In this document: positions 39,203-50,980 of the stretch, in pieces
How positions within the stretch are numbered: the stretch's first letter is position 1
Layout of the letters: each line of letters starts with the position of its first letter
Source: Polietes domitor
Taxonomy: Eukaryota; Arthropoda; Insecta; Diptera; Muscidae
DNA: 64,000 nucleotides
Direction of reading: 5' to 3'
NCBI GenBank assembly: GCA_947397865.1
Contig: OX377622.1
Location: 487,878 to 551,877, forward strand
The notes under the pieces: generated by a model
What the model was told of the DNA's origin: nothing
The model's database searches: none
The model's input: only the letters and a program-made list of their open reading frames with translations
Translations under genes and position numbers: made by a program

Positions 39203-39455
39203 ACACTCGGAAAAAAATTTACTAAATTCCAGTAAAAATGTACTTAAATCAAGGAAATTGGTATCTGTTTGGCACCCAGTATGCCTTTACTCAATATAAG
39301 TTTATTTTTTACTTGAATGTAGTACGTTCGAACTCAAGTAAAATTTATTTAAAATGAGTTTTATTTACTCATTTTAACTACAAATGTGCTTAGATTTAGT
39401 ACATTTCTCAGACTCAATTTTAGTATGCTTCAGTATCAAACATTTTTTTCAGTGT
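39203..39455. mobile_element. Possible small element nested in the hAT transposon
   Basis: The segment starts ACACTCGGAAAAAAATTTACT-like and ends ATTTTTTTCAGTGT, giving an imperfect inverted pair around 250 bases of AT-rich non-coding DNA. The interior (TTTGGCACCCAGTATGCCTT...TACTTGAATGTAGTACG) is homologous to about 33876-33962. No clear target duplication is visible. It could be a miniature element inserted between the left terminus and the transposase 3' end. Confidence 0.45.
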
Positions 39456-39577
39456 GGTCTTATAAAAATAAAAAAACTATGCAGATATGGATGCTTATAT
39501 GTATATGGAATATTATTTATTAATCAAACATACTTTTTATATAGTATTTTAAATGAAAAAATCAACTTCGAAGCGAC

Positions 39578-41892
39578 TTATTGTTTTAATAAATTAATGC
39601 GTCGGGGTACATTAAAAAATTCATCTAATACAACTTTAACATCAACTTCAATGTCTCGGTGAATATTCAACAAAGCCAACCCGTTCAGTCGATTTTCACT
39701 CATAGTAGAAAGTAAGTAATTTTTCAGGCGACGCAATGTTGAAAATGACCGTTCATTAGTTGATGTTGTTACTGGTAATACAGCCATAACAAGCAAGATT
39801 TTATGAACATTTGGAAATACATTTGCATTGCAGACATCAAGAGCTTCGAGCGAATTGTTGACACGTATATCCGAAATTCGTCTTCGCCAAAGCTTTACTT
39901 CACTAATCCACACTTCGGGAGAATCGTCATGCAAAATTAAAGCGTATTTTTCAAATAATTGTTTGCATGCATCTTCATTTAGAGTTGAAGTTTTGGAAGG
40001 AAATAGACATACAAAATTTGATAGAATTGCATGGTGTTTAAGAAAACGGTCTTCGAGATGAGTAACGAATAAATCAAGATACGGTATGTACGTTGAAACT
40101 CGATAGTATTCTTCAATGTCTGTAGTCATAATATTGCATCGATGAGTTTGAGAAGAAGTGAGCCGAGGTTTTTTCATTTCTATGTCGTATTCTTCGCAAT
40201 TTTTTTTTATTGTTTTGAAAATTTTATTGAAATTTTCTTCTGCATTTTGTCTTCTGTCCATTAGTTCTTCTTTCGCCATATCTGCTAACTTTATGGCTTC
40301 CACTAAATCTTGATTTTCAGTTTGAAGAACCCGACTCAACGACAAAGCCAGTGCATGAATTGAGTGAAGAACATGTAATGACACCTGAAAAGCTAACGTT
40401 TTTACAGCTGTTAGCAGCTGGAATGCATTGGTCGAAGTTTTGGAATCTGTCCAAGTACTGGAGATAAATTCCAAAGCGTCCATTACTGCTGGTTGTAAGT
40501 GGAGGTAAATACTAACTGACTCATGTTGTTCCACCCATCAAGTTGCGCATGATTGTTTCAATTTCATCTTATTTTCATCCCGCAGATTGGGATTTTTTGC
40601 AATTGCATCTTGAAGGGCGAGCAGACGTTTGGGATAGTTGAAAAAATTATAGACACTCTGTATAGTTCCTAGACAATTTCTTATGGGGACAACTTTGCAC
40701 GCGTAACTGACGACCAAATTAAAACTGTGAGCTGCACAATGTGAATACAGAGCTAAGTTGTACTTTGCCTGAATGTACGCTTGAGCTCCGTGAAACTATC
40801 CATTCATAGATCTTGCACCGTCGTAACATTGGCCGAAAAAGTACGTACAATCTATGCCTGAAGATTCCAGATAATTTAATATAGCTGTTGCCAATCCTTT
40901 TCCATTAAATTGTGTGGTTGGAACAAAACTAAGAAAATCTTCACAAATTCTAAATGTCTCATTTTTTATGAATATACCGGATGCAAATTGATATTTGTTC
41001 TACTCCTGAAATGTCCGCTAGCTCATCCGCCAATACGGTGAAAGCCTTGGAGTTGTTGATCCTATCGACGAGTTCCTTTTGAATTAAATTGTGCATATTA
41101 ACACAAGTTCATTCTGTACGCGATTGCTGATGTACATTGCGTTTCTGGGGGAATTATCCAAGTGATTCTTGAGATCCTCATCATTTAGCGCTCTATACCT
41201 TAGAAGAGCTCGAAAATTTTCGTCGTTATGAACAGGTTCTTCAGAAATGATTCTACCAGCATCATTACTTCCGCGGAGTGATAACCCTTGTCGACCGCAA
41301 AGAATCACTGTTTGTACAATTGCTTCCATATGTTTCCTGCTTTCATTAATAAAATCTAACCTTTGCTTCGATAATTGTAAGTCGACGGATACCGTAGCTT
41401 CCTTTTCAATGTCAGCTCTCAATTCTGATTTTATTACAGACATTCTATGGTATTCCAAATTGAATGGTTAGCAAATTTCTCTAGTGCTTTCTTCAAATTG
41501 GTAAAAGGTTTTGTGACTAAGTTTCCTAACTTTTCATTGTTTACTGTTGACTCTTTAATACCAAATAAGACACAGGATTTGCAGAAAGCGCCTCCCATTT
41601 TCGCAGAGTAAGCTAACCATTTATATTTTTCTATCCAAGATCTTTGGAAATTCAAACTTCTCGGCCCTGATGCTGGAAATTGATAATCTGCAGGTGGATC
41701 CCAAATTTTCTCTTGAAGTTTACTAGCAAAATCAATACTTTTAATTGCAGGCTTATTCAAGAATAGTCCTATGTCATATTGGTTTACCACGTTTGCTACA
41801 ATTGAAGGTGCAACATTTGAGGAAGTTGGATTTTCAACATGAAGATCCCCAGGAATTTCTATTGACTGCAGATTATCTCTCTGCAAATACAT
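39578..41892 (-). pseudogene. hAT transposase relic (ZMYM1-like type)
   Basis: Read from 41892 downward, the N-terminal part (152 codons) has a TTF-type zinc-finger region (W..YS....GAFCKSCVLFG). Next comes a middle region of DUF4371 type (KAFTVLADELADISGVEQ, CYDGARSMNG, HCAAHSFNLVV). The C-terminal part (318 codons, 39578-40534) holds the hAT dimerisation region (TSTNERSFSTLRRLKNYL). Frame is lost near 41450, 41085 and 40975. Two in-frame stops lie at 40796-40798 (TAG) and 40538-40540 (TGA). The full span of about 770 codons is normal for this family. Such transposases cut and reinsert their own element in the nucleus; this copy cannot make an intact protein. Confidence 0.9.
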
Positions 41893-42624
41893 AATTAATA
41901 AAAATAACGTATGAAGAGTGAAATTTGTCTGAATATAATTATTTACGCAACAAAATGTTTACACCTTTTAAATAGGAATACTTTCACTACACACCATACC
42001 ATATTGATAGGATTATGATAACCAATTGAGTATTTTAAAATTAGACATTTTTCAATTAATATTAAAAGGAGTTTATTTATTTGTTTAAGCGAAGTCTAAC
42101 TTTTTATATAAACAAGCAGAAAAATCCTCTTATTATGCAAAATCCACCGATTCTTTCGGATTCTATAAAAACCCGGTCGGTCATATCAGATATAACTCCG
42201 TGCAACTCTGGACTCCAATTAGAATAATACTGATGTCAAGCGTCATTGAAAAATTAATATGCACATACTGAGACTGAGACAAAACTGTCTACCGGTGTGA
42301 TGTGTACGCATTTTTATAAACAAAAATTGAATTAATTTTTATTTAAGTAATTTTACCATTTATTTACTTATGGATATTTTAGGTTACAATAAAAGACAAA
42401 ATGATATGACTAAACGCGGAAACTGTGTCTTCACATACATGTATTCTGTTCTTTAATCAATATCTTTAATAATTAATTTTGTGAAGCGTAATTATTATTT
42501 TATTATACATTTTGTTTGCCGATATATCATATCTTGTGCAGATCCTCTTAAACTGATATCTAATTTAATGAAAAACGATATCAGAACACCAAAGATTTCC
42601 CATCGGATCTTACAAGAGAGTTAC

Positions 42625-42995
42625 AAGAGAATAAAAATCGAAATATTTAAAAATATATATTTTACAGCATTGACGTTTCACAAGATTTTAAAAAATTAAG
42701 CCTGAAAATCTCTCTGGGGGGGGTTGAATATAAGGAAAATTTCAAATCCCAAAAACTTTTAATGTAATTTTCTTGATTGATAATATCAAGAGAATAAAAA
42801 TCGAAATATTTAAAAATATATATTTTGCAGCATTGACGTTTCACAAGGAAAATTTCAAATCCCAAAAACTTTTAATGTAATTTTCTTGATTGATAATATC
42901 AAGAGAATAAAAATCGAAATATTTAAAAATATATATTTTACAGCATTGACGTTTCACAAGATTTTAAAAAATTAAGCCTGAAAATCTCCCTGGGG
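42625..42995. repeat. Tandem subterminal repeats in the hAT element
   Basis: AAGAGAATAAAAATCGAAAT occurs at 42625, 42788 and 42901 (spacings 163 and 113), each time followed by CAGCATTGACGTTTCACAAG. The longer first spacing includes an extra internal copy of the terminus-proximal CCTGAAAATCTCTCTGGGGG block. The right terminal region was therefore duplicated inward, perhaps by slippage or aberrant repair. Confidence 0.85.
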
Positions 42996-43046
42996 GGGGG
43001 TTTGAACCCCCAAAACCCCCCCCCTGCGCACGGCCCTGTATGCTGC

Positions 43047-44787
43047 CAATGAATTAGATCGCGAAAACTGATACTTCACACACGCTCGTTAAGAACCAAA
43101 TTTGCTGTAACTAAATGAAGATGTCTGATCTGAAGTCACGATATCATTTGGCATCCAACAAACCGGTCCAATCAAAATGTGGTAAACTTCTCCAACCTGA
43201 ATACGGTAGGGCACAATTGTGTAAGCATAGGCCATAAATGTCCGGTTCGTTACAACGAAATGTTCTCATTGCCAAATTATTATAATTTGTGTGAGCTTCC
43301 TGCAATTGATTACAAGACATTGAAAGGTAAACGAGATCATAAAGGGGCATCAGGAGTAGATCAAGTGCCTCTCAAATAATAGTTTTCCGATTAGATTTAA
43401 TTTAGATTTTATAGTAAATATAATTATATAATAGAAGAAGTTTTCGATCTGGCTATATTGCAATTTGTCGAGAGCCGACGATTGGTTGTCATTCGATCAT
43501 ATCCTAGCCACATTCAAAATTACCGAAGTCAACTTCGAACCATAAAATGAACTTTTCGCTAAGGTAGCTAAAGTAACTGCCCAAAAATTGAAGAAAAAAC
43601 TTAACTGACATCATCATTGATAAAAAGAAGAATTTTTACAATGGTTTCGAATGGAATTTGCATAATTTTTAAAAATCAAATGGGATTAAATCTCCCTAAC
43701 CAGCAAAGTCCACATACAGGTTTCTCAGCCATACATTAAAAATTCGATCATTTATTTATCTTTGTATGCATATGTGTACATATTTATAAATATGTATGTG
43801 TGTATGTATACATATATATAATTGTGTCTACCCAAAAACAACATTCACTTAAAGAAAGGCAATAAGTGACTTCTTTGTTGAGAAAATGCTTTCCTTTATT
43901 CGTTCTGTAGTTTGCTTATCAAAAAGCGGATAGATAAACAATATAATACAATTTTGTTTTTGCTTTTACTGGCGACGTTGCTGATGCCATTGTTGCTATT
44001 GGTCTTAAAAGAGGTGTGTGATTCAGTCAAGCTAACAGCGCCACAGCAACATGCCTGAATCACTAAAAGAAGCAGGGGGAGGGCCAACGACGAAATATAT
44101 TTATTGTCGAAGCCATTAAAATGTGAATATCTGGTTCGCAAATTTGTTATTAATTATTCATAAATCGCTCTGCACCGAATAGTCAAAGTTGTCGCAAAAG
44201 TTCTTATCGTCGAATGAATTATGTCTCCATATGTATGTATGTTCTCGAATAGATTCGCTCGAATTCGGTTCTTTGGATTGTTATCGTCTCGAGAGAACTA
44301 AATAACAATATTTTCAATTTCCTTGTCGTAAAGTATGCCCAAGAAAAGTTGATATAAGTTGAATTTTCCGGGCCGATTACAAATTTGGAAACAAATGCAC
44401 ATCTTTTCAGAACTACAAAACATGACTTTTTAATAATGTTTACTCAAAAAGTCAACCGCAGAGATTGTATATGAATGGAAGTAAAGGGGACGTTAACCAT
44501 GTTCTTGTCAATTTTTAATCCTGTTCGATTATAAAATAGGGAATATTTGTATTACTGTAAACTTGTAAACCTACCAAAGATTACTGAATGAAAAAGCTAT
44601 ATTCCAGCATAACACAGCCACTCTGCAATTTAATGGCCTTGAAGTATCTAACAATAATATAGATGACAATCGATTTTGTCGAAAAAAAGTTACTGAAAAT
44701 TCCAATTTCATATTCTCATTTTCTTGTGGTGTGATATAGTTTACGGGGGTTTCTCAACGGGCGCTCTATGAAAAATGTTTTAATAAC
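43047..44787. other. No secure gene
   Basis: A plus-strand frame of about 83 codons ending at 43379 reads in a protein-like way (GHNCVSIGHKCPVRYNEMF) but lacks an ATG at its open edge and matches no family I know. The rest is AT-rich DNA with a short TATGTATA tract near 43785-43820. Confidence 0.4.
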
Positions 44788-45466
44788 AACAAGTAAAAAG
44801 GCGTTAAGTTCGGCCGTGCCGAATCTTATATGCCCTCCACCACGTCGACTTTACAAAGAAGTGAAGTAACATATTTTGAAAATTGTGATATTTTTAATGC
44901 GCATTACTATATTTGTTTACTATTTCAAACTATAAGGCATACTTAAGCGCACTGTTTTAAATAAATCTGATTGCTTCATTATTATAATATTAATATTCTA
45001 CTACTATATATAATACTGCAAAAGTAATCACAAAGTGATCATGAGGGAACAATCTTTGAAAATGTACTCTAAATATTAGGTGTAGTGTCAGTCGTCATTA
45101 GGGAGAAACATTTTTCATCAGCGCCTATTTCCACCATATTGGAATGAACGCATTTAATTTCATGATTCTAGGTACATCCGATTGCTTGGTATCAATTTTA
45201 TCCCGTTTTGATCCTAAAGGTTCTAGGTACATCCGATTGCTTGGTACCAATTTTATCCCGTTTTGATCCTAAAGGTACGGATATCGAAAGATAACTTGAT
45301 TTTTCGTGTCTCCGCAGTCACAGCAATGTACACACCGAATTTCACTATTGTACCGCAACCCTTTGATTGGTACCATATTTTGGGGTCTCCGATGAATATT
45401 TCAAGGTGTTACAAACGGAAAGACAAAGTGAATATACCCCATCCTGGAGGTGGAGGGTATAAAAAC
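44788..45466 (+). repeat. Short dispersed fly repeat with both ends
   Basis: The head contains AAGTTCGGCCGTGCCGAAT and ATGCCCTCCACCAC. The tail contains GTGTTACAAACGGAAAGAC and GGTGGAGGGTATAAAAA. Head and tail are partly inverted relative to each other (CCCTCCACC against GGTGGAGGG). The inner part holds the same kind of unit as 32441-33345. It is the only copy here in which both ends are clear (about 680 bases). Within it a 55-bp unit is tandemly duplicated at 45166-45220 and 45221-45275. Confidence 0.7.
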
Positions 45467-45717
45467 GACATCTAAAAGAATCACTTTTTTCGCTTTTCTA
45501 CGCGCTGACACATCTATGTTTGGATCACTACGATTTTGTTCACACAAACAGTCGCAAAAATGTTTATAAAATCTACATGACAAACAAACAGTGATGTGAC
45601 AGTCAGGAGTTTATCGAGATGCTAAAGTGCAGTGATTCCGCAATTTCCAGAGCTGCCGTTGTTATTTGGTCGAGCTCAAAGAAATGTGAACATGATTGAT
45701 ATGTGTGTACATACATA

Positions 45718-46102
45718 CACTAAAGTGGCCCAAGTACTAAAGGAGATATTTCAAAATGCACTCTAAATGTTTGGAAAGAAAAATTTCCATCTTAAAATGG
45801 AAGAAACGAAATGTGATGGAAATTTGAATATAAAGGAGAAAATACCTTATTTTTTAATGTTAATAAAGTCAACGCTTAAGCTAACAGAGATTTCAGTTTA
45901 TGTGCGACTTTATTTTAAAAGTATTAGCAAATAACAATAATTTTATTAACATTAAAAATAAAGTTTCTTCTCCTTTATAAAACAGTCTCCGATATTGAGT
46001 CGATTTCCACCAAATTTAGTTTCTGCTATTTTAAGATGGAAAGGAAAAAAGCCCATTCCAAACATTTAGAATGCATTTTTAATTTTTTGTGCCACTCTAG
46101 CG
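45718..46102. mobile_element. Fold-back miniature transposon upstream of Swim, TA target
   Basis: The element begins CACTAAAGTGGCCCAA and ends with the inverse of CGCTAGAGTGGCACAA, flanked by TA on both sides (45716-45717 and 46103-46104). Long inverted arms include CTCTAAATGTTTGGAA against TTCCAAACATTTAGAA, TTTCCATCTTAAAATGG against ATTTTAAGATGGAAA, and AATGTTAATAAA against TTTATTAACATT. It is 385 bp and non-coding. TA target sites suggest Tc1/mariner-type mobilisation. It ends about 200 bases before the Swim start codon, so it could lie in or near the promoter. Confidence 0.8.
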
Positions 46103-46302
46103 TACTGCAGTATGTACTCGTACATTGTTCCTATGAAGCAAACCTTTAATGGAGTTTACATGTTACTATTCTTACTATCATAAACGATATCTGAAATGTC
46201 AGAGTAATATTATCATGATTGTGTTTTTCTTCTTCTTACTATTCGTCAGATAAGTTTTGGAGAAAAGAATCGTTTGTGAGGATTCATTGGTTATCGGCAA
46301 AT

Positions 46303-48211
46303 ATGGCCAACAGTTGCACACCTGCCGCGAAGCTGTTGATAGTGTGGACAGCATGTCTGTTCGCTCTGGTGACTGTGTCGGAGTGTTTTGATAACACATT
46401 AAAAACGGATTTTCCTGGACCATACTGTGCGAAGATCGACAGATGCTGTAAGGACAGACAGGACAGCTGCTCGGTGCCCATATCGGGTAAGTGTTTCGAA
46501 GATGGAGCGAGCGGAGTTCGGTCAAGCGAACACTCTCTTGACTTTTGCGGTTATTGCTTTCAGATACTTTGTGTTACTGTGACGTCTTCTGCGATCGCAA
46601 CACTGCCGGCGACTGTTGCCCTGATTACCGTTCGTTCTGCAAGAATGAACCTGACCCAATCCTCCGCTGCTTTCACAACAATGTCTATTTCAACATATAC
46701 AACACCACGCGTGATAATTGCAATGAATGTCGCTGTTTAGATGGTGGACACGTCCAATGCGATACTGACCTATGCTTGACTGATGAGGATTTGATTCATA
46801 ACGTTAACTCGATTCATTCGTTGGGCTGGTCAGCTCGCAAATATAATGAATGGTGGGGCCATAAGTATTCGGAGGGTTTAGTGAAGCGTTTGGGTACAAA
46901 GGAGCCAGCCTTCCGAGTCAAGGCTATGACCCGCTTACACAACAAAGCTGATGGTTTGCCCAGGAATTTCAATTCTGTCGATAAGTGGTCGGCTTACATT
47001 TCCGAAGTGCCAGATCAAGGTGAGCTTAAAAGCAACATGTTTCCTATATTTTTTTGTTAGCGTGGGTGCAGCAATCGTAAATGTCGCATTGAATGGTACT
47101 ACAGGGCGTTGTTTCCGACTTTTCTATAACTTAACTTTGGATTTTGTGTCTAAACTAGCTAAAATTTACAATCTTTGACTTGAGTACAGAATTATCTGCT
47201 TCTTGCAAATGGGTTATGCGCAGACGTAAGAGGACACATGATGTTATGAATAGGATTTGCATCCACTGAGAGTATAAGATAGCTTAGAATTTACGATTTT
47301 TCATAACTACATATATATTTATTACTGAAATTCCTATAAGGAACATAGGGTCATTCTATAACTTCGTAGTTAGTAAATAACATTCTAATGTTGTCAGGTT
47401 GGTGCGGTTCTTCTTGGGTCATCTCTACCACCTCTGTGGCCTCCGATCGTTACGCCATCCAAAGTCAAGGCAAAGAAGTAATACAACTCTCACCCCAAAA
47501 CATTTTGTCCTGCACACGAAAACAACAAGGCTGTGATGGTGGTCATTTGGATGCCGCATGGCGTTACCTTCACAAACAGGGGTAAGTAGATCATCTGCGA
47601 AAATATTACAGAGACTAGACTAAAAAACATTATTCTGTTTCGCTCCCTCAGAGTTCTTGATGAATCCTGTTATCCCTACGTGGGACATCGTGATACCTGC
47701 AAAGTTCACCACAGAAGTCGTTCTCTCTCCGCTAATGGTTGCAAACCGGCCGCTGAAGTCGATCGCGACGATCTATACACTGTGGGCCCAGCTTACTCCA
47801 TAAAGAACGAGAGCGATATCATGGCTGAAATTTACAATTCTGGCCCCGTACAAGCTACCATGCGTATCTATAGAGATTTCTTCTCATACTCAGGAGGTGT
47901 TTACCGTCACAGTGCTGCCAGCCGAAGCAGTCCCACTGGCTTCCATTCGGTCAAATTAGTCGGTTGGGGTGAAGAGCATGATGGTGTCAAGTATTGGGTA
48001 AGTGTTAACGTGGACACAGCCTGCGGCTGAACAACATATATTTAAACCTCTCCTCTTTTTCCCACAGACCGCTGCCAATTCATGGGGCCCATGGTGGGGG
48101 GAACACGGCTATTTCCGCATTTTGCGTGGTAGCAACGAGTGCGACATTGAGGACTACGTTCTGGCTGCTTGGCCTAATGTTTACAATTACTACAAAGCCA
48201 ACCCCTTCTAA
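46303..48211 (+). CDS. Swim: Swim / tubulointerstitial nephritis antigen-like protein
   Basis: Five coding exons, 46303-46486, 46564-47019, 47398-47581, 47652-47997 and 48068-48211, all with GT/AG junctions, join into 437 residues. Residues 1-28 form a signal peptide (core LLIVWTACLFALVTV). Residues 41-87 are a cysteine-rich somatomedin-B-type domain (Cys42, 48, 49, 56, 65, 67, 71, 79, 80, 87). A second cysteine-rich stretch spans 97-132 and carries one N-glycosylation site (Asn108). From about 195 to the end is a papain-like C1 domain. The oxyanion-hole Gln213, His373 and Asn394 are kept, but the catalytic Cys is Ser219 (GWCGSSW), as is usual for TINAG-like proteins, so it should bind rather than cut. 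Drosophila Swim is a secreted Wingless-binding protein of nearly the same length. A CAG at 46247-46249 after a pyrimidine tract may be a 5' UTR splice acceptor. Inverted-repeat elements flank the gene. Confidence 0.95.
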
Positions 48212-48323
48212 TTTCAAATGTAATGAGTACAACCTACCAACGACAAAGAGACCTCATCCAAATTAAGCAGCGCTAACTAAATCTCGTTACTTTTCCATAA
48301 TTTTAATGTCGTTCTCTTTTTAA

Positions 48324-48607
48324 ACCTTTGACTGTCCTCATACAAAAATTTTTTTTTATACTATACGTCCCCAGTAATAATTTGGTAATAATGATGTGCA
48401 TCACATGTGATACATATACATATGTTCATGTCTTATTTTAAAAAAAGCATTCTCTACACGCTCATGGCATTGAATCACTTAATTTTTCATAAGTTCATAC
48501 CAAATTTTGTTAAAAGAAATAAGACCAATTCTGTATCACATATGATGCACAAGCGTATCAATCATAACGTCTGTGCATCATATGTGATGCATGCGACAGT
48601 CAAAGGG
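48324..48607. mobile_element. Miniature piggyBac-like element just downstream of Swim
   Basis: The right end reads GACAGTCAAAGGG followed by TTAA (48608-48611). The left end is TTAA (48320-48323) followed by ACCTTTGACTGTC, one mismatch from the inverse. TTAA target duplication with CCCTTTG-type ends is the signature of piggyBac transposons. The 284-bp interior is non-coding. It holds palindromic GTGCATCACATGTGAT- and GCATCATATGTGATGC-like motifs near 48390-48415, 48534-48555 and 48572-48592. It begins 113 bases after the Swim stop and may lie in the 3' UTR. Confidence 0.75.
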
Positions 48608-48611
48608 TTAA

Positions 48612-50950
48612 AAAAACGAATCTTTTTACTTTTTTACATATAAGTCTAGTTATTAATCGCCAAGTGCGAAAGCCACCACACCAGCAACCGTTGCAAAAAA
48701 GCTGCAATGGGCTTTTTTCATTCTGATGTCGTCAACATAGAATACAAAAATAGCAAACAGTGAAGTATTTGTCTGTAACTTTAAGTTTTTTAATTTGAAT
48801 AAGTTTATTATTTTTATTTTATGTATAATATAGCGATTTTTTGTACTGTATTGTCGAATGTAAAACTGCCTGCAGAAACAGTCTATCAGGCCTTTTTATG
48901 GAATTCACTTTTGATCCACAGTGAACATCAATTCCTAATTGCAGAAAGTGAATCTCACCGAAAGTGACTGACAGAACCTTTTTTCTTCTCAGTTTTTACT
49001 GCCATTAATTCAGTTTTTGAAATTGTATTCTTCTATTTTTTATCGTCTGCAAATATCCCAAATTCATATTGTAATTTTAATAATGAAGCAAGCTTGCAAT
49101 GTGTAGAAATAATATAACCATTAATAATATTTACGAACATGTAATGTATGTACAAAACAAAATAAAATCAGAAACACTTCAAAGAACCTCTCTTCGATTA
49201 CACGTGGCGGAATTACCTTGAGGGTAATTCCGCCTATAGTTTACTTCAAATCATTTAGTAGGAATATTTAGTGGCAAAACATTGGTGGTGAAAGTGGAAC
49301 TTATTTATAGTTAACGAATGCACCAAAGGCGATTGTATTCAAAGTATTGCAGCTAGAATCGGGAGATTCGGTCTGTACATCCTGTACGTGGACGCGATGC
49401 ACAAATGTTTTTTGTGTTTACTTTTAAGGGTCCTCAAAGCCTTCTAAGCTGGAACTGTGTGTTCACCAAAAATGTCTTTCTAATCTACTTAAAAACGCGG
49501 TTACACGCGAGGCAGTGTTGCTAGTTTGGCTGATTTTTCCAATTTGGAGCCTAACCGATCTACAACTATTGGAAATATAACAGCAAAATATTAACCTTAA
49601 ATCTTTCGGATGTTAGCGTAATTTCAAGAGAAAGACATACAGGCATGGTTAGACCGTCTAAACGATCCACTTTACAGCTTCCCCGATGAATACTTCAAAG
49701 TGTTGCAAACTGAATACCTAATTTGGGACATATAACAACGAATAAAGAAATAAGAGAGTAAAAGAGAGATGTACATATATACTGTAATACAATTTCAAGA
49801 ATATTTTTGTCGAATTTGAAACACAATTGCGAATACAGTTTCAAAAGCAATAATTCGTCGCACAAACAATAAATAAGGCAGGGAGAAATCGAGGTTAAGA
49901 TAAACATCAACAATCATATGCAGATGTTACTATTTTACGCCTTTTTGATGATTGATTTTTTAGAGAGAATTGACCAGAGATCATCTGCTAGTTTCTTTAA
50001 ACCAGTGAAGACACATTTTTTTACATTAACTTTACATACTCCCTTGCTTCAAGACTGCCTTAAAAAATATATACTCTGACCGCATAAGAATCTAATGTGT
50101 GGCCATTTTTCCTGCAAGGTTAGAGTAAATTGGAAACTTTAAACGCGTTTTCTGTAAAATTGATTTTTTTACTTATGTCACTTTTGTGGTAAATGTTCTC
50201 AGTGGTTTACATCAATTACATAGTGAACATCCCATATTACCTCCATATATTTATATCACCAATTGAAAATTCTCAAGAAAAAGACTTTAGCTCGACCTCC
50301 TCATATCATATCTTCACCAGACAATTTTCGCGAATCTAGGATCTGATGTCTGCATGACTATCCGGCTACATATTGACGGCTTGGATCATATAGACTTAGT
50401 AATACAAATTTATAGTGGAATTAGTTTTTCTTTACGCGTTTAGCAGATATTTACGTAAACATATTCAGTGTGTTTCTTGTAATATAAATGTGTTGTGTAT
50501 ATTGCAAATTAAATAATATTAAAGATAGTAGTATTTCATAGTAATAAATATGAAACAGTTTTATTTCAATACAATAAAGAATGTCCCGGTGAAAGGACTT
50601 CAGAAAAAAATTCTCTAATTTTATTTTTATTCATCAGACTTTTTGTGTAAGAGGAATGTGTCATGTGGTTCATTCCATATAAATGCCAATTATGCTTTTG
50701 TAATAATCTAAAATATATTTATTTACAGAAAATGCGTTTCAGTTTTCAATTGACTTTTAACTTGCAGAAAAATAGCGAAACATTTTCTTCTCATCCGGTT
50801 AAATCATTTTACACAAGTTGAAGCATTATATAACGAATAGTACTGCACCATTAACACAAAAAACGCATTTTAGACTTATGGCACGAAATGGGAGAAATAA
50901 TGCTAACAAAACGAACGACGATGACGTGGATTGATCCAATATCCAATTGC
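48612..50950. other. No supported gene
   Basis: AT-rich intergenic DNA. The only clear structure is the perfect hairpin at 49206-49234. AATAAA at 49161-49166 is the first canonical poly(A) signal I found after Swim, about 950 bases downstream, so the true Swim 3' end is unclear. Confidence 0.5.
49206..49234. repeat. Perfect 12-bp-stem hairpin
   Basis: GGCGGAATTACC and its exact inverse GGTAATTCCGCC are separated by five bases. No TIR-like target duplication or transcript context was seen; function unknown. Confidence 0.8.
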
Positions 50951-50980
50951 AATAATTGAATCTCTGAATTCTCATACAAA

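Larger units (their letters stand above)
39160..43038 (-). mobile_element. Complete but decayed hAT transposon
   Basis: The element is bounded by terminal inverted repeats: CAGGCCCGTGCGCAGG at 39160, and at the right end the inverse of CAGGGCCGTGCGCAGG (15 of 16 match). A G-rich run follows each. It is flanked by a perfect 8-bp target duplication TATGCTGC (39152-39159 and 43039-43046). An 8-bp duplication and CAGG-starting ends are typical of the hAT superfamily, and the interior encodes a hAT transposase relic on the minus strand (39578-41892). The total is 3,879 bp. A smaller element appears nested at 39203-39455, and the right subterminal region is partly triplicated (42625-42995). Confidence 0.92.

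Noticed and set aside
46199..46525. Minus-strand frames opposite Swim exon 1
   Set aside because: They are antisense shadows of a well-supported coding exon.
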